Source: Candidatus Methanoperedens sp. (GTDB lineage: Archaea > Halobacteriota > Methanosarcinia > Methanosarcinales > Methanoperedenaceae). Taken from it: a DNA stretch of 18,566 nt. The position numbers and the translations under genes are program-made. The notes under the pieces were generated by a model that saw only the letters and a list, made by a program, of their open reading frames with translations, did not search any database and was not told where the DNA came from. The number at the start of each line of letters is the position of its first letter. The stretch's first letter is position 1. Shown here in pieces: positions 1 through 8,119 of this stretch. The stretch is from the NCBI GenBank assembly GCA_028679855.1, contig JAJRAP010000281.1, positions 1 through 18,566 on the forward strand, read 5' to 3'.

Positions 1-214
1 AAAAAAAACCTAATATCTTACTTCTTATAATAAAAGGTTTTGTTATTCATATTATTAACAAAATAATATGTTTCCTACTATTCATTTTTTTCTGCAACTG
101 CTGATTTCTGTTTTTGACTCAATACATAGAGTTTACGTTTTGTAAACAAATTGTTTTCAAGTCGTAAACTTTTGTTATATTCCTATATAACATTCTGAAC
201 TCAATGATTATGAT
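1..214. other. AT-rich intergenic region downstream of hsdM, with two inverted repeats
   Basis: No convincing gene was found in either strand; only very short open frames are present. Two small inverted repeats are visible: GTTTAC at 131-136 facing GTAAAC at 142-147 with a 5-base spacer (another CGTAAAC follows at 163-169), and GTTATAT at 174-180 facing ATATAAC at 185-191 with a 4-base loop. The second lies just beyond the hsdM stop and could act in 3' end formation of the minus-strand transcript; that role is inference. Confidence 0.5.
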
Positions 215-1780
215 TCATATTCGAATCTTTTCATCCTGCTTCCAGCAGCTTCTCGACATTCTCACAAATTCGCCCTTCCAGTTCCCGCGCCTCAACATTG
301 AGCACTTCAAGCTCCCGTTCAGTTCCTCAAGGCGCTCCTTAAAATCAAAATCATCAGCCTCGCGTTCAGCCACCCCCACATATCGCCCTGGATTCAGGCT
401 CCAGCCCTGCGCTTCTATTTCGGAAAGTGTAGCCACCTTGCACAAGCCAGCAACATCGACATATTTTCCAACAGGGAACTTTTCTTTTACCATCGAAGCG
501 CTGCCATTCATTGTCTCAGGCTGTTCGCCCCTGTATAACCTTACAATATTGGCAAGGAACTCGATTTGGTCAGGCATGAAATCGCGATGAGCGCGGTCAA
601 CCTGATGAAAGATATGCCGCGCATCAAGGAACAGGACTTTATCTTTGCGCGGTGTTTTTGCTTTGCCGCGGTCAAGAAACCATAAGGTGCAAGGCAGCGT
701 GACTGTATAGAAGAAGTTTGAACCAACGGCAACCATCACATCCACAGCGCATTTTTCGATAAGCGACTTTCTGATATCCTGCTCGCTTCCCCGCGCATCG
801 CTGGCAGAGTTTGCCATCACAAATCCACTGCGTCCCTTCTCATTCAGGGCACTGTAGAATTCCTGGATCCAGAGATAGTTGGCATTATCAGGCTTTGGCA
901 TACCGAAAGGGAAGCGGGGATCATCTTTGATTCGCTCCTTGTCCACCCTGTCCACGTTAAAAGGGGGATTAGCCATCACGAAATCGAATTTACCTACGCT
1001 TTTGTGGATATCTTCATAGTAGCTGTTTCCTTCACGAATATCGCCAGAGAGACCGTGCACAGCGAGATTCATCTTGCAAAGGCGCACAGTTTCAGCGGTC
1101 TTTTCCTGACCGTAAACCATTATTTCTGCATTTGGATTCTTCTTGTGGTTTCCCACAAATCGCGCACTCTGGACGAACATACCGCCTGAGCCGCAGGCAG
1201 GATCAAAGATGCGCCCGTGGTAGGGCTCGATGACCTCAACTATGAGTTTGACAATCGAAGTGGGTGTAAAGAATTCACCCCCTTTCTGTCCCTCGGTCAT
1301 GGCGAATTTGCCCAGGAAATACTCATAGATCTTGCCGAAGGCATCGCCTTCGATATCCATGGGTACAGAGTTGAATGTTTTCAATAACTCGACCAGGGTA
1401 CTGTTATCGAGATGGTTATAGTTTTTCGGTAGTATGTCCTTGAGTTCTTCGTTCTCAGACTCGATGGCTCGCATCGCCTCATTGATGGCTTTTCCGATAT
1501 CATCACCTTCCGGCAGGTTGAGAAGTTTTGAGAATCTTGAGGCTTCAGGTAGATACAGGACACCTCGCGCCTGGTAATCAATTTTGCCTACAGCGCGCCG
1601 ACCTGTGCCTTTTCCTTCCAGCTCCTTCTGTGCAACAGTGAATTTATGATCTGCGTAGCGCAGGAAAATCATTCCAAGAACCGGGACTGAGTATTCCGAA
1701 GATTTCAATTTAGAATTTGCACGAAGCTCGTCTGCTGCATCCCAGAGATGCTTTTCGATCTCGTTATGATTGCCTGCCAT
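215..1780 (-). CDS. hsdM: Type I restriction-modification system N6-adenine methyltransferase subunit (HsdM), 3' end frameshifted
   Basis: This is the modification subunit of a type I restriction system; it methylates adenine in the sequence chosen by the specificity subunit HsdS. From the ATG at 1780 the protein has 521 residues. The N-terminal helical domain contains the family pattern [18 protein letters not shown] (about residues 6-23); SAM motif I is FDPACGSGG (192-200) and the catalytic motif is NPPF (271-274). The frame stays open upstream to an ATG at 1831, but family alignment begins at 1780. The last ~30 codons do not look like HsdM. Reading one frame over from about position 314 gives a typical HsdM coiled-coil tail ([14 protein letters not shown]...[10 protein letters not shown]) with a stop at 231-233, so one base appears to be missing near 314-317. 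Neither hsdS nor hsdR is adjacent within the window. The catalytic core looks intact, but contact with HsdS through the C-terminal tail may be lost. Confidence 0.9.
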   Translation of the reverse strand: MAGNHNEIEKHLWDAADELRANSKLKSSEYSVPVLGMIFLRYADHKFTVAQKELEGKGTGRRAVGKIDYQARGVLYLPEASRFSKLLNLPEGDDIGKAINEAMRAIESENEELKDILPKNYNHLDNSTLVELLKTFNSVPMDIEGDAFGKIYEYFLGKFAMTEGQKGGEFFTPTSIVKLIVEVIEPYHGRIFDPACGSGGMFVQSARFVGNHKKNPNAEIMVYGQEKTAETVRLCKMNLAVHGLSGDIREGNSYYEDIHKSVGKFDFVMANPPFNVDRVDKERIKDDPRFPFGMPKPDNANYLWIQEFYSALNEKGRSGFVMANSASDARGSEQDIRKSLIEKCAVDVMVAVGSNFFYTVTLPCTLWFLDRGKAKTPRKDKVLFLDARHIFHQVDRAHRDFMPDQIEFLANIVRLYRGEQPETMNGSASMVKEKFPVGKYVDVAGLCKVATLSEIEAQGWSLNPGRYVGVAEREADDFDFKERLEELNGSLKCSMLRRGNWKGEFVRMSRSCWKQDEKIRI

Positions 1781-1854
1781 ATGTATTCCGATTTTCTCCT
1801 TTTTTACCGACCATCTAAGGATGTAAGCCATCCTTTTGCATTACCTATACTAAG

Positions 1855-1868
1855 TTTATATTTATAAG
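1855..1868 (-). promoter_or_regulatory. TATA-like element upstream of hsdM
   Basis: On the minus strand the sequence reads CTTATAAATATAAAC, an archaeal TATA-like element centred near 1863. Initiation about 27 bases downstream would be near 1836, giving a leader of about 56 bases to the preferred ATG at 1780. A purine-rich AAAAAAGGAG segment lies in that leader. Confidence 0.4.
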
Positions 1869-1933
1869 CATGTGGTTTTAAATTCCTGGACTCAAAAAGT
1901 ACGGATGGCAAAATAATAAACCTATCCACTAAC

Positions 1934-1941
1934 TATTTATT
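1934..1941 (+). promoter_or_regulatory. TATA box for the 1963 gene
   Basis: TATTTATT is centred 25-26 bases before the ATG at 1963. No ribosome binding site stands between, which fits a leaderless or nearly leaderless mRNA. Confidence 0.4.
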
Positions 1942-1962
1942 TCTCCTTTACGATTACCAAGC

Positions 1963-2772
1963 ATGCAAAAACAACTCTCTAAGAAAGAGTTCGAAGAAGA
2001 ATACACCCTCTGGATACAGTCAGCGGCGAAGGATATAGCTTTTGCATTGAGCCAGCTTAAGCCTCATGAATTAAAGAGAATAATCGCACTGAGCGAGCAG
2101 TATCTCAGTGAGCCTGAATCTGTTTACGGGACAGACGGGCTCGAATCTGTTAGAAAAATGGCTCCAGAGAACATTATTTTGCTTTCCACTGACGCTGTGG
2201 TCTTCTCGCAGAGCATCTTTGTCAGGATGGCATCCGTCTTTGATTATGCGGTGGCTTTGAACAGGAGGTATTATCTTGGCTCATGGTATTCGATAATAAC
2301 CTTTAACAGGACGTACCTTGAGGAAGCAAGCAAGACTATGCTGCAGTTCACGCTGGAGCATGAACTGCTCCAGAAGGAAGTATATGAGGAGAACATAAGG
2401 AACGAGGCGCGAAAATTCACTCCAGAGGAAAAGCGTAAGATCAGCGATGATACCCTGAACAAAGCCATTGAAAAAAGCGGCATTACCAGAGAAGAGATTG
2501 AAAAGGAAAAAGCTCTCATGCTAAAAATCTCCAAAACTTCCCCCCTTATCCCTAAACCCTTTGCAGAAACAGCGCTTTACTGGTATATTGAAAAGCATCT
2601 TGATGAAATCAGGTATCTGGGGGAGCCCAGCAGGACTGAAAAGGAAGAGGCTCTCGGTAAGAAATTGAATTCTGATTTCAAGGAATGGATAGATTTTTCT
2701 GCCGAAGTTTACAAATTGTTCCTTTCTGAAGTAAAGAAAGAATTGAATTACACGGATTACGGATACGCATGA
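1963..2772 (+). CDS. Conserved-looking archaeal protein of unknown function, coupled to a phosphodiesterase
   Basis: I do not recognise a family for this 269-residue protein. It is largely charged and helical, with no signal peptide or clear membrane segment; helical heptad-like stretches rich in Glu and Lys run through about residues 120-185 and 215-262. A LEHELLQ segment (131-137) recalls a metal-binding HE pair but lacks the full HExxH pattern, so I do not call a protease. Its stop codon overlaps the start of the next gene in an ATGA arrangement (2769-2772), so the two are almost certainly translated from one mRNA. The link to a YfcE-type phosphodiesterase suggests a shared pathway, but the function is unknown. 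Confidence 0.85.
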   Translation: MQKQLSKKEFEEEYTLWIQSAAKDIAFALSQLKPHELKRIIALSEQYLSEPESVYGTDGLESVRKMAPENIILLSTDAVVFSQSIFVRMASVFDYAVALNRRYYLGSWYSIITFNRTYLEEASKTMLQFTLEHELLQKEVYEENIRNEARKFTPEEKRKISDDTLNKAIEKSGITREEIEKEKALMLKISKTSPLIPKPFAETALYWYIEKHLDEIRYLGEPSRTEKEEALGKKLNSDFKEWIDFSAEVYKLFLSEVKKELNYTDYGYA

Positions 2773-3311
2773 AAATAATAGCTCTTTCTGATACGCATAT
2801 AAAATTCGGCTCCATCATGGATCACCTTCCTGGTGAGCTTGTTGATATACTAAAAAAGGCAGACCTGATCATCCATTCGGGAGATTTTGTCAGGAAAAAG
2901 GCATACGATGAATTTTCCGGGATGAACTGGCTTGAGGCAGTCCACGGGAATATGGATGAACCCGAGTTGAAAAACATGCTGCCTGAACGGAAAGTCATAG
3001 AAATAGAAGGCATCAAAATTGGGCTCATCCACCAGGCAGCCCTTTCCCTCCAGGATACCATAGGCGCGCGATACATGGCAAAAGAGATGGGGGTTGATGT
3101 CCTTGTTTTCGGACATATCCACAAACCTGTAATAGAGAAGTCGGATGTTCTCCTTGCGTGCCCGGGTAGTCCGACTGCACCAAGGCTGTCAGACCCAAGC
3201 GCTATCGAGCTTGTGATAGAGGGCGGGAATATATCAGGTAAGATACTGACATTTGAGGGAACGCAATGCAGCGCGCTTGAAAGTGCCAGGTTTTTCAGAG
3301 ATCGTTTGTGA
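2769..3311 (+). CDS. YfcE/MJ0936-type metallophosphoesterase
   Basis: This is a 180-residue calcineurin-like phosphodiesterase of the Metallophos_2 type, expected to use two metal ions to hydrolyse phosphodiester bonds; the natural substrate is not known. The metal ligands appear in order: D8 and H10 (SDTH), D39 (SGDF), N61 (HGNMD), H88 (IHQ) and H116/H118 (GHIH). The length matches the small archaeal members of the family. The ATG overlaps the preceding stop codon by four bases, so translation is probably coupled to the unknown protein upstream. It is complete and has no signal peptide, so it should act in the cytoplasm. Confidence 0.9.
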   Translation: MKIIALSDTHIKFGSIMDHLPGELVDILKKADLIIHSGDFVRKKAYDEFSGMNWLEAVHGNMDEPELKNMLPERKVIEIEGIKIGLIHQAALSLQDTIGARYMAKEMGVDVLVFGHIHKPVIEKSDVLLACPGSPTAPRLSDPSAIELVIEGGNISGKILTFEGTQCSALESARFFRDRL

Positions 3312-3314
3312 GGG

Positions 3315-3336
3315 TTTATAAGTAAGTCTTTTATAC
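3315..3336 (+). promoter_or_regulatory. Promoter region of the FKBP gene
   Basis: Two TATA-like elements, TTTATAAG at 3315-3322 and TTTTATAC at 3329-3336, lie 38-59 bases before the ATG at 3374. An AGGA ribosome binding site at 3364-3367 precedes the start, so this gene appears to have a leader, unlike several neighbours. Confidence 0.45.
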
Positions 3337-3373
3337 CATTGATACATCAAGGGCAAAAAAGGCAGGAATTATT

Positions 3374-4054
3374 ATGACTATCCAAAAAGGAGATTTTATC
3401 AGAGTTTCATACACAGGAAAGAACGACGACCGCGTCTTTGACACCACGGACGAAGAAGTCGCTAAAGCCAACGACATCTACAACAAGAAAGGAAAGTACG
3501 GCGGAGACGTCATTATTGTCGGATCAGGGCACACCGTTGCGGGTCTTGATGAGGACCTTGTTGGCAAGGAGGTGGGATATTCAGGCAGCGTTACCATACC
3601 GCCAGAAAAAGCCTTTGGTATAAGGAACCCTGAACTGATAGAGACTATCCCCATCACCAAGTTCGAACAGAAACCGCAGGTCGGGATGCCTGTGCAGGTG
3701 GATGGCAGACAGGGTGTAGTAATACGGGCTATCGGCAGGATGGTGCAGGTGGACTTTAACAGGTTCCTGGCAGGTCAGACCGTCACTTATGATTATGAGA
3801 TAAAAGAAAAGATCGAGGATAATGAGGGTAAAGTCAAAGGAATTCTCGGTCTGTATATCGGGAAAGAGTTCTCAGTTGAAATAAAAGACGGCATTGCGAC
3901 AGTTGAAATAGAGCCCGATCTCACCTTTAACCAGAGATGGTTAATGTCCAAGAGGCAAATAGCAAAAGAACTCATCGACAACACGGATATAATAGAAGTC
4001 GTGTACCTTGAGAGATACAACAAGGACGTGCTTGTGCCAAAAGCTCCAGAATGA
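3374..4054 (+). CDS. SlyD-like FKBP-type peptidyl-prolyl cis-trans isomerase (long archaeal form)
   Basis: This cytoplasmic folding helper isomerises peptide bonds before proline and acts as a chaperone. The FKBP core begins at GDFIRVSYTGK (residues 6-16), followed by VFDTTDE (about 22-28). An archaeal bulge follows, then HTVAGLDEDLVGKEVG, which contains the conserved GLDEDL turn, and a chaperone-like flap (about residues 82-140). The 226-residue length fits the long archaeal class with an extra C-terminal domain of about 75 residues (from about 150 on). No signal peptide or His-rich tail is present. Its stop TGA (4052-4054) directly touches the stop of the convergent gene. Confidence 0.9.
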   Translation: MTIQKGDFIRVSYTGKNDDRVFDTTDEEVAKANDIYNKKGKYGGDVIIVGSGHTVAGLDEDLVGKEVGYSGSVTIPPEKAFGIRNPELIETIPITKFEQKPQVGMPVQVDGRQGVVIRAIGRMVQVDFNRFLAGQTVTYDYEIKEKIEDNEGKVKGILGLYIGKEFSVEIKDGIATVEIEPDLTFNQRWLMSKRQIAKELIDNTDIIEVVYLERYNKDVLVPKAPE

Positions 4055-5170
4055 TCATCCTTTGACAAGCGGAAGTATAACTTCCCACAATATTAAAAGC
4101 ACTATAGCAGCTTCAAGCAGCATCGTTAATTGCTCTGAGGAAAGCTGTCTTGCCGTAGCATACAGTTCCTGAAGCGCGTCGATCTTGCGCTGCACTACCT
4201 TTTCAAAGTCCCTGACTTTATGTATATTCAGCATCCTCTGGTAGGAAGACTGGTAATACCAGTCTGCTGATACCTTATGAGGATTCATAAGGTCTTCAAT
4301 ATCATCAAGGATGACAAGCCCTATCTCGCTTACCTTGAGCAGGGATTTTTCAAGGTTCCGCGGCGCCTGGGTAAGGAAATAGATCTTTGAGAGATGCATC
4401 TTCTTTATGGCACCGAAAGCCTTTGTAATTTCGGAATCTATCTTCCTGTCGTATATCTGGAACAACAGCAAAAGGGAGATTGTAAGCTCAAGCAATTCAC
4501 GCAGTTCCTTGAAGTAATCATCGCAGCCAAGGATAAATACCCCTTCAGGCGATGCAATGAACATGTCCTCATCATAATATGACAGGTCGTTCGAAAGTTT
4601 ATCGGTTATCTCCTTGTTGTGCAGCGGTCTTATGGACGTCTCACCTGACAGGAAGCGCGTGATGAGCGCGCCGTACTGCTCTTTCACTCCTTTCTGATCG
4701 AGTTTTGGCGTAAAATCCTTGACCTTTAAGAGAGTGTATCTCTTTGTAATAGGATAACCCGGTTCTTTTTTTCCGGGATTGAGCTTATTACGGATCTCGC
4801 CGATCTTTTTACTGGCAAATGACTGGAAATCAAGCCCTTCCACAATGATGGTGTTCGAATGGAGCGCCACCAGTATATCATTTAATAATATCCTGTCCCT
4901 GATATCTATCTCAGTCCTCAGGATAGATACGCCTGCGATAAAAACATCGGTATATATATTCGCGTTGCAGGTTATTTTTTCACTGCCTGAAACGATTACA
5001 GCCACACCTTCGGATCTTTCCATCTCTATTGGCTTGTTCCATCTTTCTGCTATCACATCCGAACCTATGAGTTTATTCAACTGGTTTTTATCCAGTTCTC
5101 CCCCAGGACTGAAAGCCATTAGTATGGTGAGTTTGCCGCTGAAAATGGTAAATTCGCCAGAAGCACCCAT
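4055..5170 (-). CDS. RMD1/DUF155-like protein with a C-terminal membrane anchor
   Basis: This 371-residue protein resembles the RMD1/Sif2 (DUF155) family in layout: a mixed alpha/beta N-terminal part (roughly 1-165), an acidic segment containing SPEGVFILGCDDYFKEL (about 207-223), a long helical region with the DWYYQSSYQRM pattern (near 300-312), and a final hydrophobic helix at about 348-368 followed by a positive tail. In eukaryotes the family includes membrane-anchored mitochondrial proteins; the archaeal role is unknown. The similarity is by eye and moderate. The ATG at 5170 lies about 26 bases from a TATA-like element on the minus strand, with no ribosome binding site, suggesting a leaderless message. 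It follows gpmI on the same strand after 33 bases. Confidence 0.6.
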   Translation of the reverse strand: MGASGEFTIFSGKLTILMAFSPGGELDKNQLNKLIGSDVIAERWNKPIEMERSEGVAVIVSGSEKITCNANIYTDVFIAGVSILRTEIDIRDRILLNDILVALHSNTIIVEGLDFQSFASKKIGEIRNKLNPGKKEPGYPITKRYTLLKVKDFTPKLDQKGVKEQYGALITRFLSGETSIRPLHNKEITDKLSNDLSYYDEDMFIASPEGVFILGCDDYFKELRELLELTISLLLLFQIYDRKIDSEITKAFGAIKKMHLSKIYFLTQAPRNLEKSLLKVSEIGLVILDDIEDLMNPHKVSADWYYQSSYQRMLNIHKVRDFEKVVQRKIDALQELYATARQLSSEQLTMLLEAAIVLLILWEVILPLVKG

Positions 5171-5175
5171 GCAGT

Positions 5176-5202
5176 AATATACGTTTTGAAAAGTATATTA
5201 TT
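5176..5202 (-). promoter_or_regulatory. TATA box overlapped by an inverted repeat, RMD1-like gene
   Basis: The minus strand reads AATAATATACTT (5191-5202), centred about 26 bases before the ATG at 5170. An exact inverted repeat, AATATAC at 5176-5182 and GTATATT at 5193-5199, spans from just upstream of the start to the TATA element. This is a plausible site for a dimeric repressor that would block initiation; no regulator is identified. Confidence 0.4.
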
Positions 5203-5203
5203 G

Positions 5204-6727
5204 TTACGACCGAATCAGCGACCGTCCCGTCATATCTTCCGGTTTTTCCAAGCCCAGCACTTCAAGAATGGTGGGGGCTATATCCGCCAGTATGCCATCT
5301 CTTAGTCTTATTCCCTTCTCGCAGATGATAAAAGGCACACTGTTGGAAGTATGTGCGGTATGTATTCCACCCGCCTCATCTATCATCTTCTCTGCATTCC
5401 CGTGGTCTGAGGTGATAATGAGCAGCCCGCCAGCTTGTATGAAAATGTCATACAATATACCGACGCACATATCTATGGCTTCCACGGCTTTCACCGCAGC
5501 ATCAAATACTCCAGTGTGACCTACCATATCACAATTGGCATAATTGAGAATAATGACATCGTATTTACCTGAGGAAATTGCTTTTACAGCCTTGTCAGTC
5601 ACCTGGAACGCGCTCATTTCAGGCTGCATATCGTATGTTGCCACTTTCGGAGAGGGGATCAGGATCCTCTCTTCGCCAGGAACAGGCGCCTCCATGCCCC
5701 CATTGAAGAAAAATGTTACATGTGCATATTTTTCGGTCTCAGCTATCCTGAGTTGCCTGAGATTATTCCTGGACAGAACCTCTGCCAGGATATTCTTAAC
5801 AGGCTCGGGCGGGAATGCAACAGTGACATCAAATGTCTCATCATACTGTGTCAGGCATACGAAATGCGTATCTGGATGTGATTTTCGTTTAAAACCGTTG
5901 AATTTATCATCTATAAAAACCCTGGTTATCTCGCGGGCGCGGTCAGAGCGGAAGTTGAAGAAAATGATGGCGTCATTATCCGATATTGAGGATACGGGTT
6001 TTTCGTTCCTGAAGATAACGGTCGGAGCGACGAACTCATCGGTCTCGCCGCGCTGGTATGCTTTTTTTACTGCAATGGTAGCGCTCCTGGCCTCTATACC
6101 CTTACCTTTTGTCATGGCATCGTACGCCTTTTCCACCCTTTCCCACCGTTTATCCCTGTCCATGGCATAATACCTGCCAGATATCGTGGCAAACTCACCC
6201 CCAAGTTCTTTCATCTTTTTTTCAGCATCTTCGATATATGTGAGAGCGCTTTTCGGGGGAACGTCCCTGCCGTCAAGGAAGCCATGAACATATACTTTTT
6301 TTATACCCTGCTCTTTTGCCAGAGCAAGAAGCGCATAGAGATGGGAGATGTGGCTGTGCACCCCGCCGTCAGAGAGAAGCCCCATAAAATGAAGGGATGA
6401 ACCTTTGCTTTTCACGATATTCATCGCGTCAAGAAGGATCCTGTTTTTCTTGAATTCACTTTCGTGTATTGATTTTGTTATCCTCGTAAGGTCCTGGTAC
6501 ACTATCCTTCCCGCTCCGATATTTAAATGCCCGACCTCGGAATTTCCCATCTGGCCCTCAGGCAGCCCCACAGATTCTCCCGACGAATCAAGTTCACAGT
6601 GAGGGTATGATGAAAAAAGCCGGTCCAGGTTAGGAGTTCTTGCTGCAGCTATCGCATTCCCTTCCTTATTCCTGTTTATACCGTACCCGTCCAGTATCAA
6701 AAGCAGTATCGGTCTTTTCTTGATCAT
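5204..6727 (-). CDS. gpmI: 2,3-bisphosphoglycerate-independent phosphoglycerate mutase
   Basis: This enzyme interconverts 3- and 2-phosphoglycerate in glycolysis and gluconeogenesis, using two metal ions and a phosphoserine intermediate. From the ATG at 6727 it has 507 residues, the usual size. Motifs in order are [11 protein letters not shown] (metal-binding D13), [17 protein letters not shown] with the catalytic serine S63, [58 protein letters not shown] and [10 protein letters not shown], with [11 protein letters not shown] near the C-terminus. The frame stays open 34 codons further upstream, but that extension carries no family sequence and crosses the promoter, so 6727 is preferred. It is the bacterial/Methanosarcina-like GpmI type, not the shorter archaeal ApgM. 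It diverges from the DUF4010 gene. Confidence 0.97.
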   Translation of the reverse strand: MIKKRPILLLILDGYGINRNKEGNAIAAARTPNLDRLFSSYPHCELDSSGESVGLPEGQMGNSEVGHLNIGAGRIVYQDLTRITKSIHESEFKKNRILLDAMNIVKSKGSSLHFMGLLSDGGVHSHISHLYALLALAKEQGIKKVYVHGFLDGRDVPPKSALTYIEDAEKKMKELGGEFATISGRYYAMDRDKRWERVEKAYDAMTKGKGIEARSATIAVKKAYQRGETDEFVAPTVIFRNEKPVSSISDNDAIIFFNFRSDRAREITRVFIDDKFNGFKRKSHPDTHFVCLTQYDETFDVTVAFPPEPVKNILAEVLSRNNLRQLRIAETEKYAHVTFFFNGGMEAPVPGEERILIPSPKVATYDMQPEMSAFQVTDKAVKAISSGKYDVIILNYANCDMVGHTGVFDAAVKAVEAIDMCVGILYDIFIQAGGLLIITSDHGNAEKMIDEAGGIHTAHTSNSVPFIICEKGIRLRDGILADIAPTILEVLGLEKPEDMTGRSLIRS

Positions 6728-6782
6728 TTGTGCTGAATAGTTTCCACGGGCGTATGAAGTTATCTCTATCTTACAATAAGTA

Positions 6783-6790
6783 TTTATAAA
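6783..6790. promoter_or_regulatory. Symmetric TATA box shared by gpmI and the MgtC/DUF4010 gene
   Basis: TTTATAAA reads the same on both strands. Its centre (6786.5) lies about 27 bases from the ATG at 6814 on the plus strand, which would give a leaderless transcript. About 27 bases leftward predicts a gpmI start near 6760 and a leader of about 32 bases. No other comparably good TATA element is seen in the 86-base gap, so one element may serve both directions. Confidence 0.5.
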
Positions 6791-6813
6791 AATTATACAT
6801 ATAATATCTGCAC

Positions 6814-8109
6814 ATGGACCTGATACCATCTTCTCTGGGCGATATGAACGTGAACATAGATTTCTTCCAGAAACTGGTGCTCGCCATGCTCATCGGCATT
6901 CTTGTCGGCATCGAAAGGGAGCACAGGCGCACGGAAGGGGTTGAACTGATAGCAGGTGTCCGTTCGTTCACAATAGCCAGCATCGCGGGGATGGTCTCAG
7001 CATACCTTGCTCTCACGGTCGATCCCCGGATCCTGCTCATATCGCTTGCGTTTTTTGCGCTTGTCTCAGCCATATATGTGTATGTAAAGAACGTTAAGCT
7101 GAACCAGCCTGGTATAACAGGTCCGATAGCCCTGTTCTGTACCTTCCTGCTCGGGGTTTTTATAACCCACGACCAGTACATGATAGCCATCGCCGGTGCA
7201 TTGGTGATTACCTTACTCCTTGCAGAGAAGCGGCAACTTCATTCGTTCGCTACTGAACTCACGGATGTTGAGATACAGAGCGCAGTACGTTTTCTGGCAG
7301 TGGTCTTCATACTGTATCCTGTGACCCCGGATGAATTGTTCATGGGTGTCATAAATCCGAGATGGGTGCTTCTGCTAGTGATCGTGGTGGCGACCATAAG
7401 TTTCATAAGCTTTATCACAATGAAAAAATTCGGGACGAGATACGGTCTTCCGCTTTCCGGACTTCTGGGAGGCTTGGTGAACAGCGAAGCAACAACTGGC
7501 GCCATAGCTGCCATTGCAAAAAAAAGGAGTGAACTTGTGGAATCAAGCTTCACCGGCATCATCCTTTCAAACGCCTCCATGCTGGTGAGGAATTTGCTCA
7601 TAGCGTTGATAGTTGACCCGAGCGGCAGGGTGTTCCTGCTCATGGTGCCACCTCAGGTAATCATTACATTATTTGCTGTGGCAGCTGTAATAAGATCGAG
7701 AAATGGAGCGCCTGTTAATGAGACCATAAAACTGGAGTCGCCTTTTGCTCTCTCTTCCGCAGTAAAATTCGCCTTCGGTTTTGCAGCGCTGTCCATTTTC
7801 TCAACATTTGCCAACCGATACGCTGGTGTTGCAGGTGTGTACGCCACCGCGCTCGGTGGGTTTATCAGCAGCGCGGTGGTAACCGCCTCTGCGACGGCTC
7901 TTGCGGTCAGCGGTAACGTTCCATACAGCACAGCCGCAATCACAGCAGTTCTTGCGGGTCTTATAAGCACAGGGAATAAGATACTTCTTGTAAGATGGGC
8001 TGGTCCGCGGGAGCTTGCTGAACCAATAAAGAAGACATTCACGACATTCATAGGTCTTGGGATGTTAATCCTCATAATATGGGGTATTTTCATAACATAC
8101 ATTCGTTAA
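6814..8109 (+). CDS. MgtC/SapB family integral membrane protein with DUF4010 domain
   Basis: This 431-residue polytopic membrane protein has an N-terminal MgtC-like region (about 13-150) with the pattern [17 protein letters not shown] followed by GVRSF. A DUF4010-type C-terminal half (about 200-430) includes [20 protein letters not shown]. About ten to twelve hydrophobic helices can be counted. MgtC proteins are tied to growth at low magnesium and to control of transport ATPases in bacteria; the archaeal DUF4010 members have no settled function. The start at 6814 fits a leaderless transcript from the TATA box at 6783-6790. An internal ATG at 6844 is the alternative; it has no strong ribosome binding site either. 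Confidence 0.88.
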   Translation: MDLIPSSLGDMNVNIDFFQKLVLAMLIGILVGIEREHRRTEGVELIAGVRSFTIASIAGMVSAYLALTVDPRILLISLAFFALVSAIYVYVKNVKLNQPGITGPIALFCTFLLGVFITHDQYMIAIAGALVITLLLAEKRQLHSFATELTDVEIQSAVRFLAVVFILYPVTPDELFMGVINPRWVLLLVIVVATISFISFITMKKFGTRYGLPLSGLLGGLVNSEATTGAIAAIAKKRSELVESSFTGIILSNASMLVRNLLIALIVDPSGRVFLLMVPPQVIITLFAVAAVIRSRNGAPVNETIKLESPFALSSAVKFAFGFAALSIFSTFANRYAGVAGVYATALGGFISSAVVTASATALAVSGNVPYSTAAITAVLAGLISTGNKILLVRWAGPRELAEPIKKTFTTFIGLGMLILIIWGIFITYIR

Positions 8110-8119
8110 TAGAAACAGC

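Noticed and set aside
2093..2099. Possible HExxH metalloprotease motif in the 269-residue protein (HEL near residues 35 and 133).
   Set aside because: Neither HEL is followed by a second His at the required spacing.
5544..6170. A 208-codon plus-strand open frame antisense to gpmI.
   Set aside because: gpmI has complete family motifs on the other strand; the antisense frame is a shadow of its codon bias.
6728..6829. N-terminal extension of gpmI (34 codons).
   Set aside because: The extension covers the divergent promoter and even part of the next gene's start; family sequence begins at 6727.
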